DNA from: Pelomonas sp. SE-A7 | Lineage (GTDB): Bacteria > Pseudomonadota > Gammaproteobacteria > Burkholderiales > Burkholderiaceae_C | Assembly (NCBI RefSeq): GCF_030345705.1 | Contig: NZ_JAUASW010000003.1 | Span: forward strand, 1-64,000 | Reading direction: 5' to 3' | DNA: 64,000 bases | Part shown: positions 42,472-50,852 of the stretch, piece by piece | How positions within the stretch are numbered: the first letter of the stretch is position 1 | Layout: every line of letters begins with the position of its first letter | Program-made: the position numbers and the translations under genes | The notes under the pieces: model-generated | Told to the model about the DNA's origin: nothing | The model's input: the letters and a program-made list of their open reading frames with translations, nothing else | Databases searched by the model: none

Positions 42472-42872
42472 ACCCCGCCTTGGGCACCGACACGTCCCCG
42501 CGAACGGGGACGTGTTCCATAAGAAAACTTGAGTGCGGTACGCGGAATTGGCATGTGAATTGTCAGCCCGGCGTCAGTTGAAACGCAGGTTCAGGTGGGA
42601 TACTGGATCCAGATTGGCCTGCGCAGCGCACAAAAGCTGGTGACAAACCAGGGCGCTGAGGTCGCAGGGGCCGCCAGGGGACTGGCGAAAGCATCTCTAT
42701 CCGACCGCTTTCGCTCTTATTCGCCCCAGATCACCAACATGGTGCGGTTCCGTGCGATCAGCGATTCAGGGATGGCGCGGACCAAAGACAATCCAGTTGT
42801 CCATCCCTATAGTCGCCGGCTGACCTGCTTGCGCCCTGCAGTCTTGGGCGTTAATCGCACACCTTGTATCCA
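42472..42872 (+). other. 401-nt intergenic region before the pca/pob regulator
   Basis: No credible protein gene lies here. It holds the strong hairpin at 42490-42515 behind pcaF, a 6-bp palindrome CGCCAG/CTGGCG at 42672-42687, and GTGCG direct repeats at 42742 and 42752. A GTGCGAT half-site (42752-42758) and its reverse complement ATCGCAC (42854-42860) flank the region next to the regulator start, a plausible site for autoregulation. Confidence 0.6.
42490..42515. terminator. Strong hairpin after pcaF
   Basis: ACACGTCCCCG (42490-42500) and CGGGGACGTGT (42505-42515) form a perfect 11-bp stem with a 4-nt loop, 18 nt after the pcaF stop. The following bases are not T-rich on either strand, so it may end or protect the pcaIJF transcript without being a standard intrinsic terminator. 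Confidence 0.5.
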
Positions 42873-43703
42873 ATGTCCGCAGCCCGCGCCTTTGACGACC
42901 TGAGCTCCACGCCCGCCCCTGCTCCCGAGGCCCAGCCGACCAGCACCATGCCGCTGAAACGCGATCTGGTGGCCGGCCTGGAAAAGGGATTGGCCGTGAT
43001 CGAGGCCTTCGACCAGGAGCGCCCGCGCCTGACGATCAGCGAGGTCGCCGCCCGCACCGGCCTGACCCGCGCTGCCGCCCGCCGCTACCTGCTGACGCTG
43101 ACCTACCTGGGCTTCGTCTCGCAGGACCGCAAGATGTTCGCCCTGACCCCGCGCGTGCTGCGCCTGGGCCAGAGCTATATGCATTCGGCCCGCCTGCCGC
43201 GCATCGTCGAGCCCGAGTTGCACAAGCTGGCCTATGCGCTGAAGGAAGCCAGTTCGGCCGGTGTGCTGGACGGCAACGACGTGATCTGCATCTCGGCCGC
43301 CAGCGCCGGCCGCGTGGTCTCGCCCACGCTGCAGCCGGGCGCTCGCGTGCCCGCCTACTGCTCGGGCATAGGCCGGGTGCTGCTGGCTGCCATGCCGCAG
43401 AACGAGGTCGACGCCTGGATCGCCAAGCAGGAATTCAAGCCGCTGACCCCGCACACCATCGTCCATCCCGAGCGCCTGCGCATCGAGATCGCGCGCGCCC
43501 GTTCGCTGGGCTATGCCGTTATCGACCAGGAGCTGGAACTGGGCCTGCGCACGCTGGCCGTGCCGCTGAAGAACTACCGCGGCGATGTGGTGGCTGCGCT
43601 GACCATGTGCGTCCATGCCTCGCGCATGAGCATGGAGCAATTGGTGGAACTGTGCCTGCCGCCCCTCTTGCAGGCCCAGGCGCATTTGCGCATGCTGCTG
43701 TAA
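42873..43703 (+). CDS. pcaR: IclR-family regulator of the PcaR/PcaU/PobR type
   Basis: The 276-residue protein has an N-terminal winged helix (LEKGLAVIEAFDQERPRLTI, then TGLTRAAARRYLLTLTYLGF) and an IclR effector domain with PTLQPGARVPAYCSGIGRV and LGYAVIDQELELGLRTLAVP. This subgroup controls protocatechuate or 4-hydroxybenzoate genes in response to 3-oxoadipate or the substrate. Which of pcaIJF and pobA it controls is not fixed by sequence; it lies between them. The ATG at 42873 is preferred to the TTG at 42864. pobA follows after 48 nt. Confidence 0.85.
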   Translation: MSAARAFDDLSSTPAPAPEAQPTSTMPLKRDLVAGLEKGLAVIEAFDQERPRLTISEVAARTGLTRAAARRYLLTLTYLGFVSQDRKMFALTPRVLRLGQSYMHSARLPRIVEPELHKLAYALKEASSAGVLDGNDVICISAASAGRVVSPTLQPGARVPAYCSGIGRVLLAAMPQNEVDAWIAKQEFKPLTPHTIVHPERLRIEIARARSLGYAVIDQELELGLRTLAVPLKNYRGDVVAALTMCVHASRMSMEQLVELCLPPLLQAQAHLRMLL

Positions 43704-43751
43704 ACCCGCTGCACTGACAGACAGGCGGGTGTCCCACACAGGAGACCCGTC

Positions 43752-44936
43752 ATGCAGCAAAGCACCCAGGTCGCCATCATCGGCGCCGGGCCCTCGGGCC
43801 TGTTGCTGGGGCACCTGCTGGCGCGTGCCGGCATCCACAACGTCATCCTCGAACGGCACAGCGCCGAGCATGTGCTGGGCCGGGTCCGCGCCGGCATCCT
43901 CGAGCGCACCACGGTCGACCTGCTGGACCAGGCCGGACTGGCCGAACGCCTGCACCGCGAGAGCCTGGTCCACGACGGCATCTACATCGCCTTCGACGGC
44001 CAGCGCCAGCACATAGACCTCAAGGGCCTGAGCGGCCATGCCGTCGTGGTCTACGGCCAGACCGAGATCACGCGCGACCTGATGAGCGCCCGCGCCGCGG
44101 CCGGGCTCGTCACCCACTACGAGGCGAGCGGCGTCGCCCTGCACGACTTCCAGAACGGCCAGAAGCCCTGGCTCAGCTACCTGCGCCAGGGCAAGCCGCA
44201 GGAGCTGCACTGCGACTTCATCGCGGGCTGCGACGGCTTTCATGGCGTGGCCCGCCACAGCGTGCCGCCGGATGCGATCCGGACCTTCGAGCGCACCTAC
44301 CCCTTCGGCTGGCTGGGCGTGCTGGCCGACACGCCGCCGGTCGCGCCGGAGCTGGTTTATGCCCAGCATCCGCGCGGCTTTGCGCTGTGCAGCATGCGTA
44401 GCAAGACGCGCAGCCGCTGCTACCTCCAGTGCAGCCTGACCGACTCGGTCGAGCAGTGGAGCGACGAGCTGTTCTGGGCCGAGTTGCGCAGCCGGCTGGA
44501 TCCGGTCTCGGCCGCCGCGCTGCAGCCGGCGCCGTCGATTGAGAAAAGCATCGCGCCGTTGCGCAGCTTCGTGGCCGAGCCCATGCGCTTCGGCAAGCTC
44601 TTCCTGGCCGGCGACGCGGCCCACATCGTGCCACCCACCGGCGCCAAGGGCCTCAACCTCGCGGTGTCCGACGTGCGCTACCTGGCCGAGGGCCTGATCG
44701 AGCATTTCCGCGAGCGCAGCCGGGTCGGCCTCGACCATTACTCGGCCCGCGCCCTGCGCCGCGTCTGGCGGGCCGAGCGCTTCTCCTGGGCCATGACACG
44801 GCTGCTGCACAGCTTCCCCGACCAGGGCAGCTTCGACCACAAGCTGCAGCAAGCCGAACTGGACTATCTGTTCAGCTCCCGGGCCGCCCAGACCGCCCTG
44901 GCCGAGAACTACGTGGGCCTGGCCCTGGATGCATAG
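43752..44936 (+). CDS. pobA: 4-hydroxybenzoate 3-monooxygenase
   Basis: PobA is a flavoprotein that hydroxylates 4-hydroxybenzoate to protocatechuate with NADPH and oxygen. The 394-residue length matches the Pseudomonas enzyme. Motifs include the FAD-binding VAIIGAGPSGLLLGHLLARAG, the substrate-loop RVRAGILERTTVDLL, the CDGFHG segment and the second FAD motif FLAGDAAHIVPPTGAKGLNL. The last 8 nt overlap the next gene. It lies downstream of the PcaR/PobR-type regulator. No pcaGH genes for the next step are in the window. Confidence 0.96.
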   Translation: MQQSTQVAIIGAGPSGLLLGHLLARAGIHNVILERHSAEHVLGRVRAGILERTTVDLLDQAGLAERLHRESLVHDGIYIAFDGQRQHIDLKGLSGHAVVVYGQTEITRDLMSARAAAGLVTHYEASGVALHDFQNGQKPWLSYLRQGKPQELHCDFIAGCDGFHGVARHSVPPDAIRTFERTYPFGWLGVLADTPPVAPELVYAQHPRGFALCSMRSKTRSRCYLQCSLTDSVEQWSDELFWAELRSRLDPVSAAALQPAPSIEKSIAPLRSFVAEPMRFGKLFLAGDAAHIVPPTGAKGLNLAVSDVRYLAEGLIEHFRERSRVGLDHYSARALRRVWRAERFSWAMTRLLHSFPDQGSFDHKLQQAELDYLFSSRAAQTALAENYVGLALDA

Positions 44937-45615
44937 ACGCCTCGCCCTGCTGAGCGCTCTGGCTTTGGCGGCCTGTGCCAGCCCATCTGCCGAACACACG
45001 GTCGCCGCGAACTGGGAACCTTTGCAAGCCAAGCCCGGCGAAGAGGCCTTGAGCCTAGCCCCCGCCGCCTCGCACTTGCGGGCCTATGTGTTCCGCGCCG
45101 GCCCCGCTGCAAGACTGGGCCACAACCATGTGCTGACCGCGCGACCGCAGGAGGCCCAGATCCTGATGGAGCCCGGCCGTGCCGCTTCGGCCCGCTTCCA
45201 GCTCGGCCTGAAGCTGGACCAGTTGCAGCTCGACGATCCGGCCCTGCGCGCCGAGCTCGGAGGCGGCTTTGCCCGAGCCCTCGACGCCGAGGCCATCGCC
45301 GGCACGCGCGCCAACATGCTGGGCGAGCGCGGCCTGCAGGCCGAGCGATTCCCCTGGCTGAGGATGCGCTCGCTGCGCCTGGTCGGCGAGGCGCCCCGGA
45401 TGGCGGCGCTGGTCGAGATCGAACTGCACGGCCAGCGCCGCGAGCAATGGCTGGCGCTGACGATCTCCGAAGCCGACCAGGGGCTGAAGGTCAGCGGCCG
45501 CTTCGTGCTGCACCAGACCGATTTCGGCCTGGTGCCCTTCAACTTGCTCGGCGGCCTGCTGGCCGTGGCGGACGAGATCGTGGTCGAGTTCGAGCTGGTG
45601 CTGATCAGGCCTTGA
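44929..45615 (+). CDS. YceI-like lipoprotein
   Basis: The 228-residue product has a lipoprotein signal (LALLSALALAACASP, likely Cys16) and a YceI-like lipocalin-type barrel: RAYVFRAGPAARLGHNHVLT, then LQAERFPWLRMRSLRLVG and the last strands LKVSGRFVLHQTDFGLVPF and ADEIVVEFELVLI. YceI proteins bind isoprenoid quinones or similar lipids in the periplasm; the ligand here is unknown. Its start lies 8 nt inside pobA, and its 3' end overlaps the convergent dehydrogenase gene by 11 nt. Confidence 0.8.
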   Translation: MHRRLALLSALALAACASPSAEHTVAANWEPLQAKPGEEALSLAPAASHLRAYVFRAGPAARLGHNHVLTARPQEAQILMEPGRAASARFQLGLKLDQLQLDDPALRAELGGGFARALDAEAIAGTRANMLGERGLQAERFPWLRMRSLRLVGEAPRMAALVEIELHGQRREQWLALTISEADQGLKVSGRFVLHQTDFGLVPFNLLGGLLAVADEIVVEFELVLIRP

Positions 45616-47110
45616 AGCGCTGTTCGCGCAGCAGCGGGCTGATGCGGTAGCGCTCGCCACGGTAGGCCTCGAACAAGCCGTCGAGCGTGGCGCAGACCCG
45701 CTCGGCGCCCAGCAAGGCCAGCCAGTCGAACGGACCGGCCGGATAGTTGACGCCCAGCTTCATCGCCGTGTCGGCCGCGGCCTCGTCGCAAACGCCCTGC
45801 CAGACCGCATCGCTGCCCTCGTTCACCAGCATGGCCACGGTGCGTGCCACGGCCAGGCCGGGCACGTCACGCAGCACCTGGGGCTGCCAGCCCAGATGCA
45901 GCAGCAGCTGACGCGCCAGCTCGCGGTGGCCCTCATCGACACGCGGGGCAAACGCAATCGCCAGGGCATCGCAGCGATCAGGAGCCACCGGCCAGTCGAT
46001 CACGGCCAGCATCGGATGGGCCCGCTCCTTGGCCATCTGCGCTGCAGTGACACCGCTGGACAGATGCAGCTGCAGATCGCCGAGCTGCAGGCCGCACCAG
46101 TCGGCCGCCTCGCCGCGGGCAAAGGCCAGGCCCTTGTGCTCCAGCCAGCGGCCCAGCGAATCGACCAGGCCGCCACGCCCGCAAAGCACCAGGCCCTGCG
46201 GCGCATCGCCGTTGGGCGCGACCACCGGATCGGCCGCGCTCGGCGTGCCTACGTAAAACCCCTTGCCAACCTTGCGACCCAGGCGGCCACCATCGACCAG
46301 GGCTCGTTGCACCAGCGAAGGCTGGTAGCGCTGGTCGCCGAAGTTGGCCTCGAACACCGACTGCGTGACCAGGAAATTCGTGTCGTGGCCTATCAGGTCC
46401 ATCAGCTCGCAAGGCCCCATGCGGAAGCCCGCACCACGCAGGCAGCGGTCCAGCTGGGCCGGCGTGCCGGCCTGCTCCAGCAGCAGGGCCAGGGTCTCGG
46501 CGTAATAGGGACGGGCAATGCGGTTGACGATGAAGCCCGGCGTGGACTTGGCATGCACCGGCGTCTTGCCCCAGCGCCGGGACAAGTCAAAGATGGCCTC
46601 GGCAATGCCGGCATCCGTCTCAGCGCCCGACACCACCTCCACCAGCTTCATCAGCGGCACCGGATTGAAGAAATGCATGCCCACCAGGCGCTGCGGATTC
46701 GTCAGGCCATTGGCCAGGGCCGTGATGCTGATGGACGAGGTGTTGGAGGCAATCACCGCACCCGGCGCCAGCAGGGCATCGAGCTCGCGCAGCAGGGCCT
46801 GCTTGGGCTCCAGCTTCTCGATGATGACCTCGATCACCAGGGCCGCGCCGGCCAGCTCGGCCGTGGCCGCGGCAGGCTGGATGCGGGCCATCACCGCATC
46901 CCGCTCCGCGGCCTCCATGCGCCCCTTGGCCACCAGGCCGTCCAGGCCCTTGGCGGTCTGGGTGATGGCCGCAGCGGCCGCGCCTTCGCGCACATCCAGC
47001 AGCAGCACCGGATGGCCGGCCTGCGCCGCCACCTGGGCGATGCCGGCGCCCATCACGCCGGCGCCAATGACGCCGACCAGCGCGCCTTCTTGAATCCTGA
47101 AATCGCTCAC
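45605..47110 (-). CDS. 3-hydroxyacyl-CoA dehydrogenase, PaaH-like
   Basis: The 501-residue protein oxidises a 3-hydroxyacyl-CoA with NAD. It has the Rossmann motif VGVIGAGVMGAGIAQVAAQAGH, the catalytic region HFFNPVPLMKLVEVV and STPGFIVNRIARPYYAE, then a second copy of the C-terminal dimerisation domain, as in the 500-residue PaaH/PaaC proteins of phenylacetate breakdown. Only the length and type suggest PaaH; no other paa genes except a possible enoyl-CoA hydratase are nearby. It starts with a GTG overlapping the enoyl-CoA hydratase stop as GTGA. Confidence 0.87.
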   Translation of the reverse strand: MSDFRIQEGALVGVIGAGVMGAGIAQVAAQAGHPVLLLDVREGAAAAAITQTAKGLDGLVAKGRMEAAERDAVMARIQPAAATAELAGAALVIEVIIEKLEPKQALLRELDALLAPGAVIASNTSSISITALANGLTNPQRLVGMHFFNPVPLMKLVEVVSGAETDAGIAEAIFDLSRRWGKTPVHAKSTPGFIVNRIARPYYAETLALLLEQAGTPAQLDRCLRGAGFRMGPCELMDLIGHDTNFLVTQSVFEANFGDQRYQPSLVQRALVDGGRLGRKVGKGFYVGTPSAADPVVAPNGDAPQGLVLCGRGGLVDSLGRWLEHKGLAFARGEAADWCGLQLGDLQLHLSSGVTAAQMAKERAHPMLAVIDWPVAPDRCDALAIAFAPRVDEGHRELARQLLLHLGWQPQVLRDVPGLAVARTVAMLVNEGSDAVWQGVCDEAAADTAMKLGVNYPAGPFDWLALLGAERVCATLDGLFEAYRGERYRISPLLREQRFKA

Positions 47111-47901
47111 GCCTTGTCTCCCGGAATCCAGGCTGCCGCCCGCTTCTCGCTGAAGGCCGCAAAGCCTTCGCGCGCCTCGTCACCCATGCGGACGCGGGCA
47201 ATGGTCTCGGCCGTCAGCTCGCGCACCTCGGCCGTCACCGGGCCGACTTCCAATTGCGCGAACAGCCTCTTGATCTCGCCCTGGGCCTGCGGTCCGTTCT
47301 GCAGCAACTCATGGACCCAGCGCTCCACGGCCGCATCCAGTTCATCCAGCGGCGCCACTTCATGTATCAGGCCCATCTGCAAGGCCGTGTCGGCACCGAT
47401 GCGGCTGGCAGTCAGCGCGAGCCGGCGCGCCTGGCGCGGCCCGACCGCATTGATCACATAGGGACCGATCACTGCCGGCAGGATGCCGAAGCGAGCCTCG
47501 CTGACCGCAAACCTGGCGTCGTCGGCCGCGACCGCGATATCGCAGGCCGCTGCGAGGCCCACGCCGCCACCCAGGGCCAGGCCCTGGACCCGTGCCAGCA
47601 CCGGCTTCGGGCATTCGGCGATGGCAGCCAGCATGCCGGCAAAGCGGCGCGCATCGGCCAGGTTGTCTTCGTGAGAGGCAGCGGCTGCGCGCTTCATCCA
47701 GTCGATGTCGGCACCGGCACTGAAGGCCTTGCCGGCGCCGCACAGCACGATCACGCGCACCTTGGGGTCGGCCACCAGATGGCCCAGGGCCTGGGCCAGC
47801 TCGCCGATCATGGTCTCGTTGAAGGCATTGAAGCGCTCGGGTCGGTTCATCGTCAGCCGGGCCACGCCCCGCGCATCGACGGCAATGTGCAAAGTCTCCA
47901 C
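47107..47901 (-). CDS. Enoyl-CoA hydratase/isomerase family protein
   Basis: The 264-residue crotonase-fold protein has the CoA-binding start THIAVDARGVARLTMNRPERFNAF (in part; the real order is ETLHIAVD), the oxyanion-hole segments FSAGADIDWMKR and LGGGVGLAAACDIAVAADDA, and the Glu-bearing SEARFGILPAVIGPYV. It probably hydrates a 2-enoyl-CoA. The start is a GTG at 47901 with AAGGAG 7 nt upstream. It overlaps the next gene (the dehydrogenase) by 4 nt, which suggests a coupled beta-oxidation pair. Confidence 0.88.
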   Translation of the reverse strand: METLHIAVDARGVARLTMNRPERFNAFNETMIGELAQALGHLVADPKVRVIVLCGAGKAFSAGADIDWMKRAAAASHEDNLADARRFAGMLAAIAECPKPVLARVQGLALGGGVGLAAACDIAVAADDARFAVSEARFGILPAVIGPYVINAVGPRQARRLALTASRIGADTALQMGLIHEVAPLDELDAAVERWVHELLQNGPQAQGEIKRLFAQLEVGPVTAEVRELTAETIARVRMGDEAREGFAAFSEKRAAAWIPGDKA

Positions 47902-47982
47902 GGAAGAACTCCTTGTGCTTGGCCGGCAGTATCGCAGCGGACCCCATGGCAAACTGCCGGCAGCCAGCCCCAGCCCTCGGCC

Positions 47983-48783
47983 ATGCGCCCCCAATCGCCT
48001 CCATTTCTTCATCCCTTGGACGACGCGATCCGGATCGAGTCGCAATGGCTCAATCCGGATCTCGCCGAACGGCCGCTGATCGTCTTCCTGCACGAAGGCC
48101 TGGGCTCGCTCTCGCAGTGGAAGGATTTTCCGCAGCAGCTCTGTGATGCCGCGAACTGCCGCGGCCTGGTTTTCTCGCGCCCCGGCTACGGCAACAGCAC
48201 GCCACGCACCGAGCCCTGGCCGCAGGACTATCTGCAAGAGCAGGCTCGGCATCTGCTGCCCGCCTACTTCGATTCGCTGGGCTTGCAGGACCAGCCCCTG
48301 CTGCTGTTCGGCCACAGCGACGGCGCCAGCCTGGCCCTGCTGTTCGCCGCCTACTTTCCGCGGCGGGTGCGCGCCCTGGTGGCGATGGCGCCACATCTCT
48401 TCGTCGAGCCCGTCACCATCACCGGTCTGCGTGCCGCCAAGGCTGCCTACGAGCAGGAACGCAGCTCCTTGCGCGCGGCCCTGGCCCGCCACCATGCCGA
48501 CACCGACTCGGCCTTCTACGGCTGGAACGACGCCTGGCTGCGGCCGGGCTTCGAAGGCCAGTGGAATATCGAAGCCGATCTGCGCGGCCAACTGGCCTGC
48601 CCGGTGCTGGCCGTCCAAGGCGTGGGCGACGAATACGCGACGCTGGAGCAAATCCATGCGATCCAGCGCCTGCATTCCCCAACCCGGCTGCTGACCCTGG
48701 AACAATGCAGGCATTCGCCGCAGCGCGATCAACCTGAGGAGGTGATCGCGCGCACGGCCGCCTTCTTTGCTGAACAGCGCTGA
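47983..48783 (+). CDS. Alpha/beta-fold hydrolase
   Basis: The 266-residue protein has the oxyanion-hole motif LIVFLHEGLGSLSQW, FSRPGYGNSTPR, the nucleophile elbow LLFGHSDGASLALL (Ser near 105), an Asp in VQGVGDEYATLEQ and a C-terminal His in QCRHSPQRDQPE. It lacks a signal peptide. It is divergent from the enoyl-CoA hydratase with 81 nt between the starts. A haloperoxidase- or esterase-type activity is possible; the substrate is unknown. fdsG starts 28 nt after its stop. Confidence 0.85.
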   Translation: MRPQSPPFLHPLDDAIRIESQWLNPDLAERPLIVFLHEGLGSLSQWKDFPQQLCDAANCRGLVFSRPGYGNSTPRTEPWPQDYLQEQARHLLPAYFDSLGLQDQPLLLFGHSDGASLALLFAAYFPRRVRALVAMAPHLFVEPVTITGLRAAKAAYEQERSSLRAALARHHADTDSAFYGWNDAWLRPGFEGQWNIEADLRGQLACPVLAVQGVGDEYATLEQIHAIQRLHSPTRLLTLEQCRHSPQRDQPEEVIARTAAFFAEQR

Positions 48784-48811
48784 TGGTGCGGAACTGATCA
48801 CAGAAGAACAC

Positions 48812-49273
48812 ATGAATCCCCCGATCGAACTCCAAGTGCGCGAGGTCCTGGCCTCGCAGCCGGTGCAGGACGGCGCACTGCTGCCGCTCCTGCACGCCAT
48901 CCAGGAACGCCTGGGCCATGTGCCGCCCGAGGCCGTGCCGGTGCTGGCCGAATACCTGAACCTGTCTCGCGCCGAGGTCCATGGCGTGGTCAGCTACTAC
49001 CACTTTTTCCGCACGACGCCGCCGGGTCGGCATGTGGTGCAGGTCTGCCGGGCCGAGGCCTGCCAGGCCCGCGGCGCTGAAAGCCTGATGGCGCATGCCG
49101 AGAAGGCCTTGGGTTGCGCCGTGCATGCAACGCGTGCCGATGGCGCGGTGACGCTGGAGCCGGTCTATTGCCTGGGCCTGTGCGCCTCATCTCCGGCCAT
49201 CCAGATCGACGACAAGCTGCACGCGCGGATGACGCCGGCGCGCTTCGATCAGCTCACCAAAGGCTTGCTATGA
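48812..49273 (+). CDS. fdsG: NAD-dependent formate dehydrogenase gamma subunit
   Basis: FdsG is a NuoE-like thioredoxin-fold subunit carrying a 2Fe-2S cluster. The 153-residue product has the NuoE-type N-terminal helices (HAIQERLGHVPPEAVPVLAE) and the ligands in VCRAEACQARGA and YCLGLCASSPA. It passes electrons between the formate-oxidising and NAD-reducing subunits. The ATG at 48812 follows a weak AGAAGA. It overlaps fdsB by 4 nt (ATGA). It is the first gene of the fdsGBA-fdhD-fdsD operon. Confidence 0.93.
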   Translation: MNPPIELQVREVLASQPVQDGALLPLLHAIQERLGHVPPEAVPVLAEYLNLSRAEVHGVVSYYHFFRTTPPGRHVVQVCRAEACQARGAESLMAHAEKALGCAVHATRADGAVTLEPVYCLGLCASSPAIQIDDKLHARMTPARFDQLTKGLL

Positions 49274-50832
49274 GCGCTGCCGTCCGTGTCTTCGTGCCGC
49301 GGGACTCCGCGGCGCTGGCCGTCGGTGCCGACGAGGTGGCGGCCGCGCTGCAAGCCGAAGCGGCCCGCCGCGGCCTGAGCATCGAAATCGTCCGCAACGG
49401 TTCGCGTGGCCTGTTCTGGCTGGAGACCCTAGTCGAAGTGGCAACACCCGCCGGCCGCGTGGCCTATGGCCCTGTCATGCCGGAGGATGTGCCTTCCTTG
49501 CTCGACGCCGGCCTGCTGTCAGGCGGCGCCCATCCGCTGCATCAAGGTCTCACCGAAGCGATTCCCTTCCTCGCCCGCCAGGAGCGCCTGAGCTTCCGCC
49601 GCATGGGCGTGACGGACCCGCTTTCACTCGCCGACTACGAAGCGCTTGAAGGCTGGGCCGGCTTGCGCGCCGCGCTGGCTCTCGATGGCGCCACCATCGT
49701 GCAGCAGGTGCTGGACTCCGGCCTGCGCGGCCGTGGCGGTGCGGCCTTCCCGACCGGCATCAAGTGGAAGACGGTGCTGGCGGCTGAAGCCTCGCAGAAG
49801 TACATCGCCTGCAATGCCGACGAAGGCGACTCCGGCAGCTATGCGGACCGCATGGTGATGGAGGGCGACCCCTACATGCTGATCGAGGGCATGGTCATCG
49901 CCGGGCTCGCGGTGGGCGCCACACGCGGCTATGTCTACATCCGCTCCGAGTATCCGCAGGCCATCGCCGTGATGAACGAGGCAATTGCGCGCGCCACGGC
50001 GGCCGGTTTCCTGGGCGAGAACGTCTGCGGCAGCGGCCGCGCGTTCACGCTTGAAGTGCGCAAGGGCGCCGGCTCCTATGTCTGCGGCGAAGAGACGGCG
50101 ATGCTGGAGAGCCTGGAAGGCAAGCGCGGCGTGGTTCGCGCCAAGCCGCCGCTGCCGGCCATCGAAGGCCTGTTCGGCAAGCCCACGGTCATCAACAACG
50201 TCTTGAGCTTCGCCGCCGTGCCGCTGGTGCTCTCGCGCGGTCCGGCGTTCTATCGCGACTACGGCGTCGGCCGTTCGCGCGGCACCCTGCCCTTCCAGCT
50301 GGCCGGCAATATCAAGCAGGGCGGGCTGGTCGAGAAGGCCTTCGGCCTGAGCCTGCGCGAGCTGCTGATCGACTTCGGTGGCGGCACGGCCAGCGGTCGA
50401 CCGATCAAGGCCGTGCAGGTGGGCGGCCCGCTGGGCAGCTATCTGCCCGAGTCGCAATGGGACCTGCCGCTGGACTACGAGGCCTATGCGGCTGCAGGCG
50501 CCGTGCTGGGCCACGGCGGCATCGTCGTGCATGACGACACGGCCGACATGGCCAAGCTGGCCCGCTATGCGATGGAGTTCTGCGCCATCGAGTCCTGCGG
50601 CAAGTGCACGCCCTGCCGCATAGGCTCGACCCGCGGCGTCGAGGTCATCGACCGGATCCGCGGCAACCAGAACCGCGAACAGCAGGTGACGCTATTGCGC
50701 GATCTCTGCGACACCATGACCCACGGCTCGCTGTGCGCCATGGGTGGCATGACGCCCTTCCCGGTGCTGTCGGCGCTGAACCACTATCCGCAGGACTTCG
50801 GGCTGGCCGAGTCAGAAGCCGCCAAGCCTTGA
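49270..50832 (+). CDS. fdsB: NAD-dependent formate dehydrogenase beta subunit
   Basis: FdsB is the NAD-reducing subunit, related to NuoF. The 520-residue product has an N-terminal thioredoxin-like part, then the NAD/FMN-binding GLRGRGGAAFPTGIKWK and YIACNADEGDSGSYADR, and the 4Fe-4S ligands in SCGKCTPCRIGSTRG. The remaining C-terminal motif is DLCDTMTHGSLCAMGGMTP. It lies between fdsG and fdsA, with fdsA starting 20 nt after its stop. The whole complex is cytoplasmic and soluble. Confidence 0.95.
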   Translation: MSAAVRVFVPRDSAALAVGADEVAAALQAEAARRGLSIEIVRNGSRGLFWLETLVEVATPAGRVAYGPVMPEDVPSLLDAGLLSGGAHPLHQGLTEAIPFLARQERLSFRRMGVTDPLSLADYEALEGWAGLRAALALDGATIVQQVLDSGLRGRGGAAFPTGIKWKTVLAAEASQKYIACNADEGDSGSYADRMVMEGDPYMLIEGMVIAGLAVGATRGYVYIRSEYPQAIAVMNEAIARATAAGFLGENVCGSGRAFTLEVRKGAGSYVCGEETAMLESLEGKRGVVRAKPPLPAIEGLFGKPTVINNVLSFAAVPLVLSRGPAFYRDYGVGRSRGTLPFQLAGNIKQGGLVEKAFGLSLRELLIDFGGGTASGRPIKAVQVGGPLGSYLPESQWDLPLDYEAYAAAGAVLGHGGIVVHDDTADMAKLARYAMEFCAIESCGKCTPCRIGSTRGVEVIDRIRGNQNREQQVTLLRDLCDTMTHGSLCAMGGMTPFPVLSALNHYPQDFGLAESEAAKP

Positions 50833-50852
50833 AGTCGGCCAGGAAAGAGACC

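Noticed and set aside
42672..42687. CGCCAG/CTGGCG hairpin between pcaF and the regulator
   Set aside because: A 6-bp GC-rich stem is expected by chance at this base composition and has no T-tract or link to another signal.
42595..42903. A 102-residue open frame upstream of the pcaR-type gene
   Set aside because: It overlaps the regulator start, has no ribosome site and no protein-like features.
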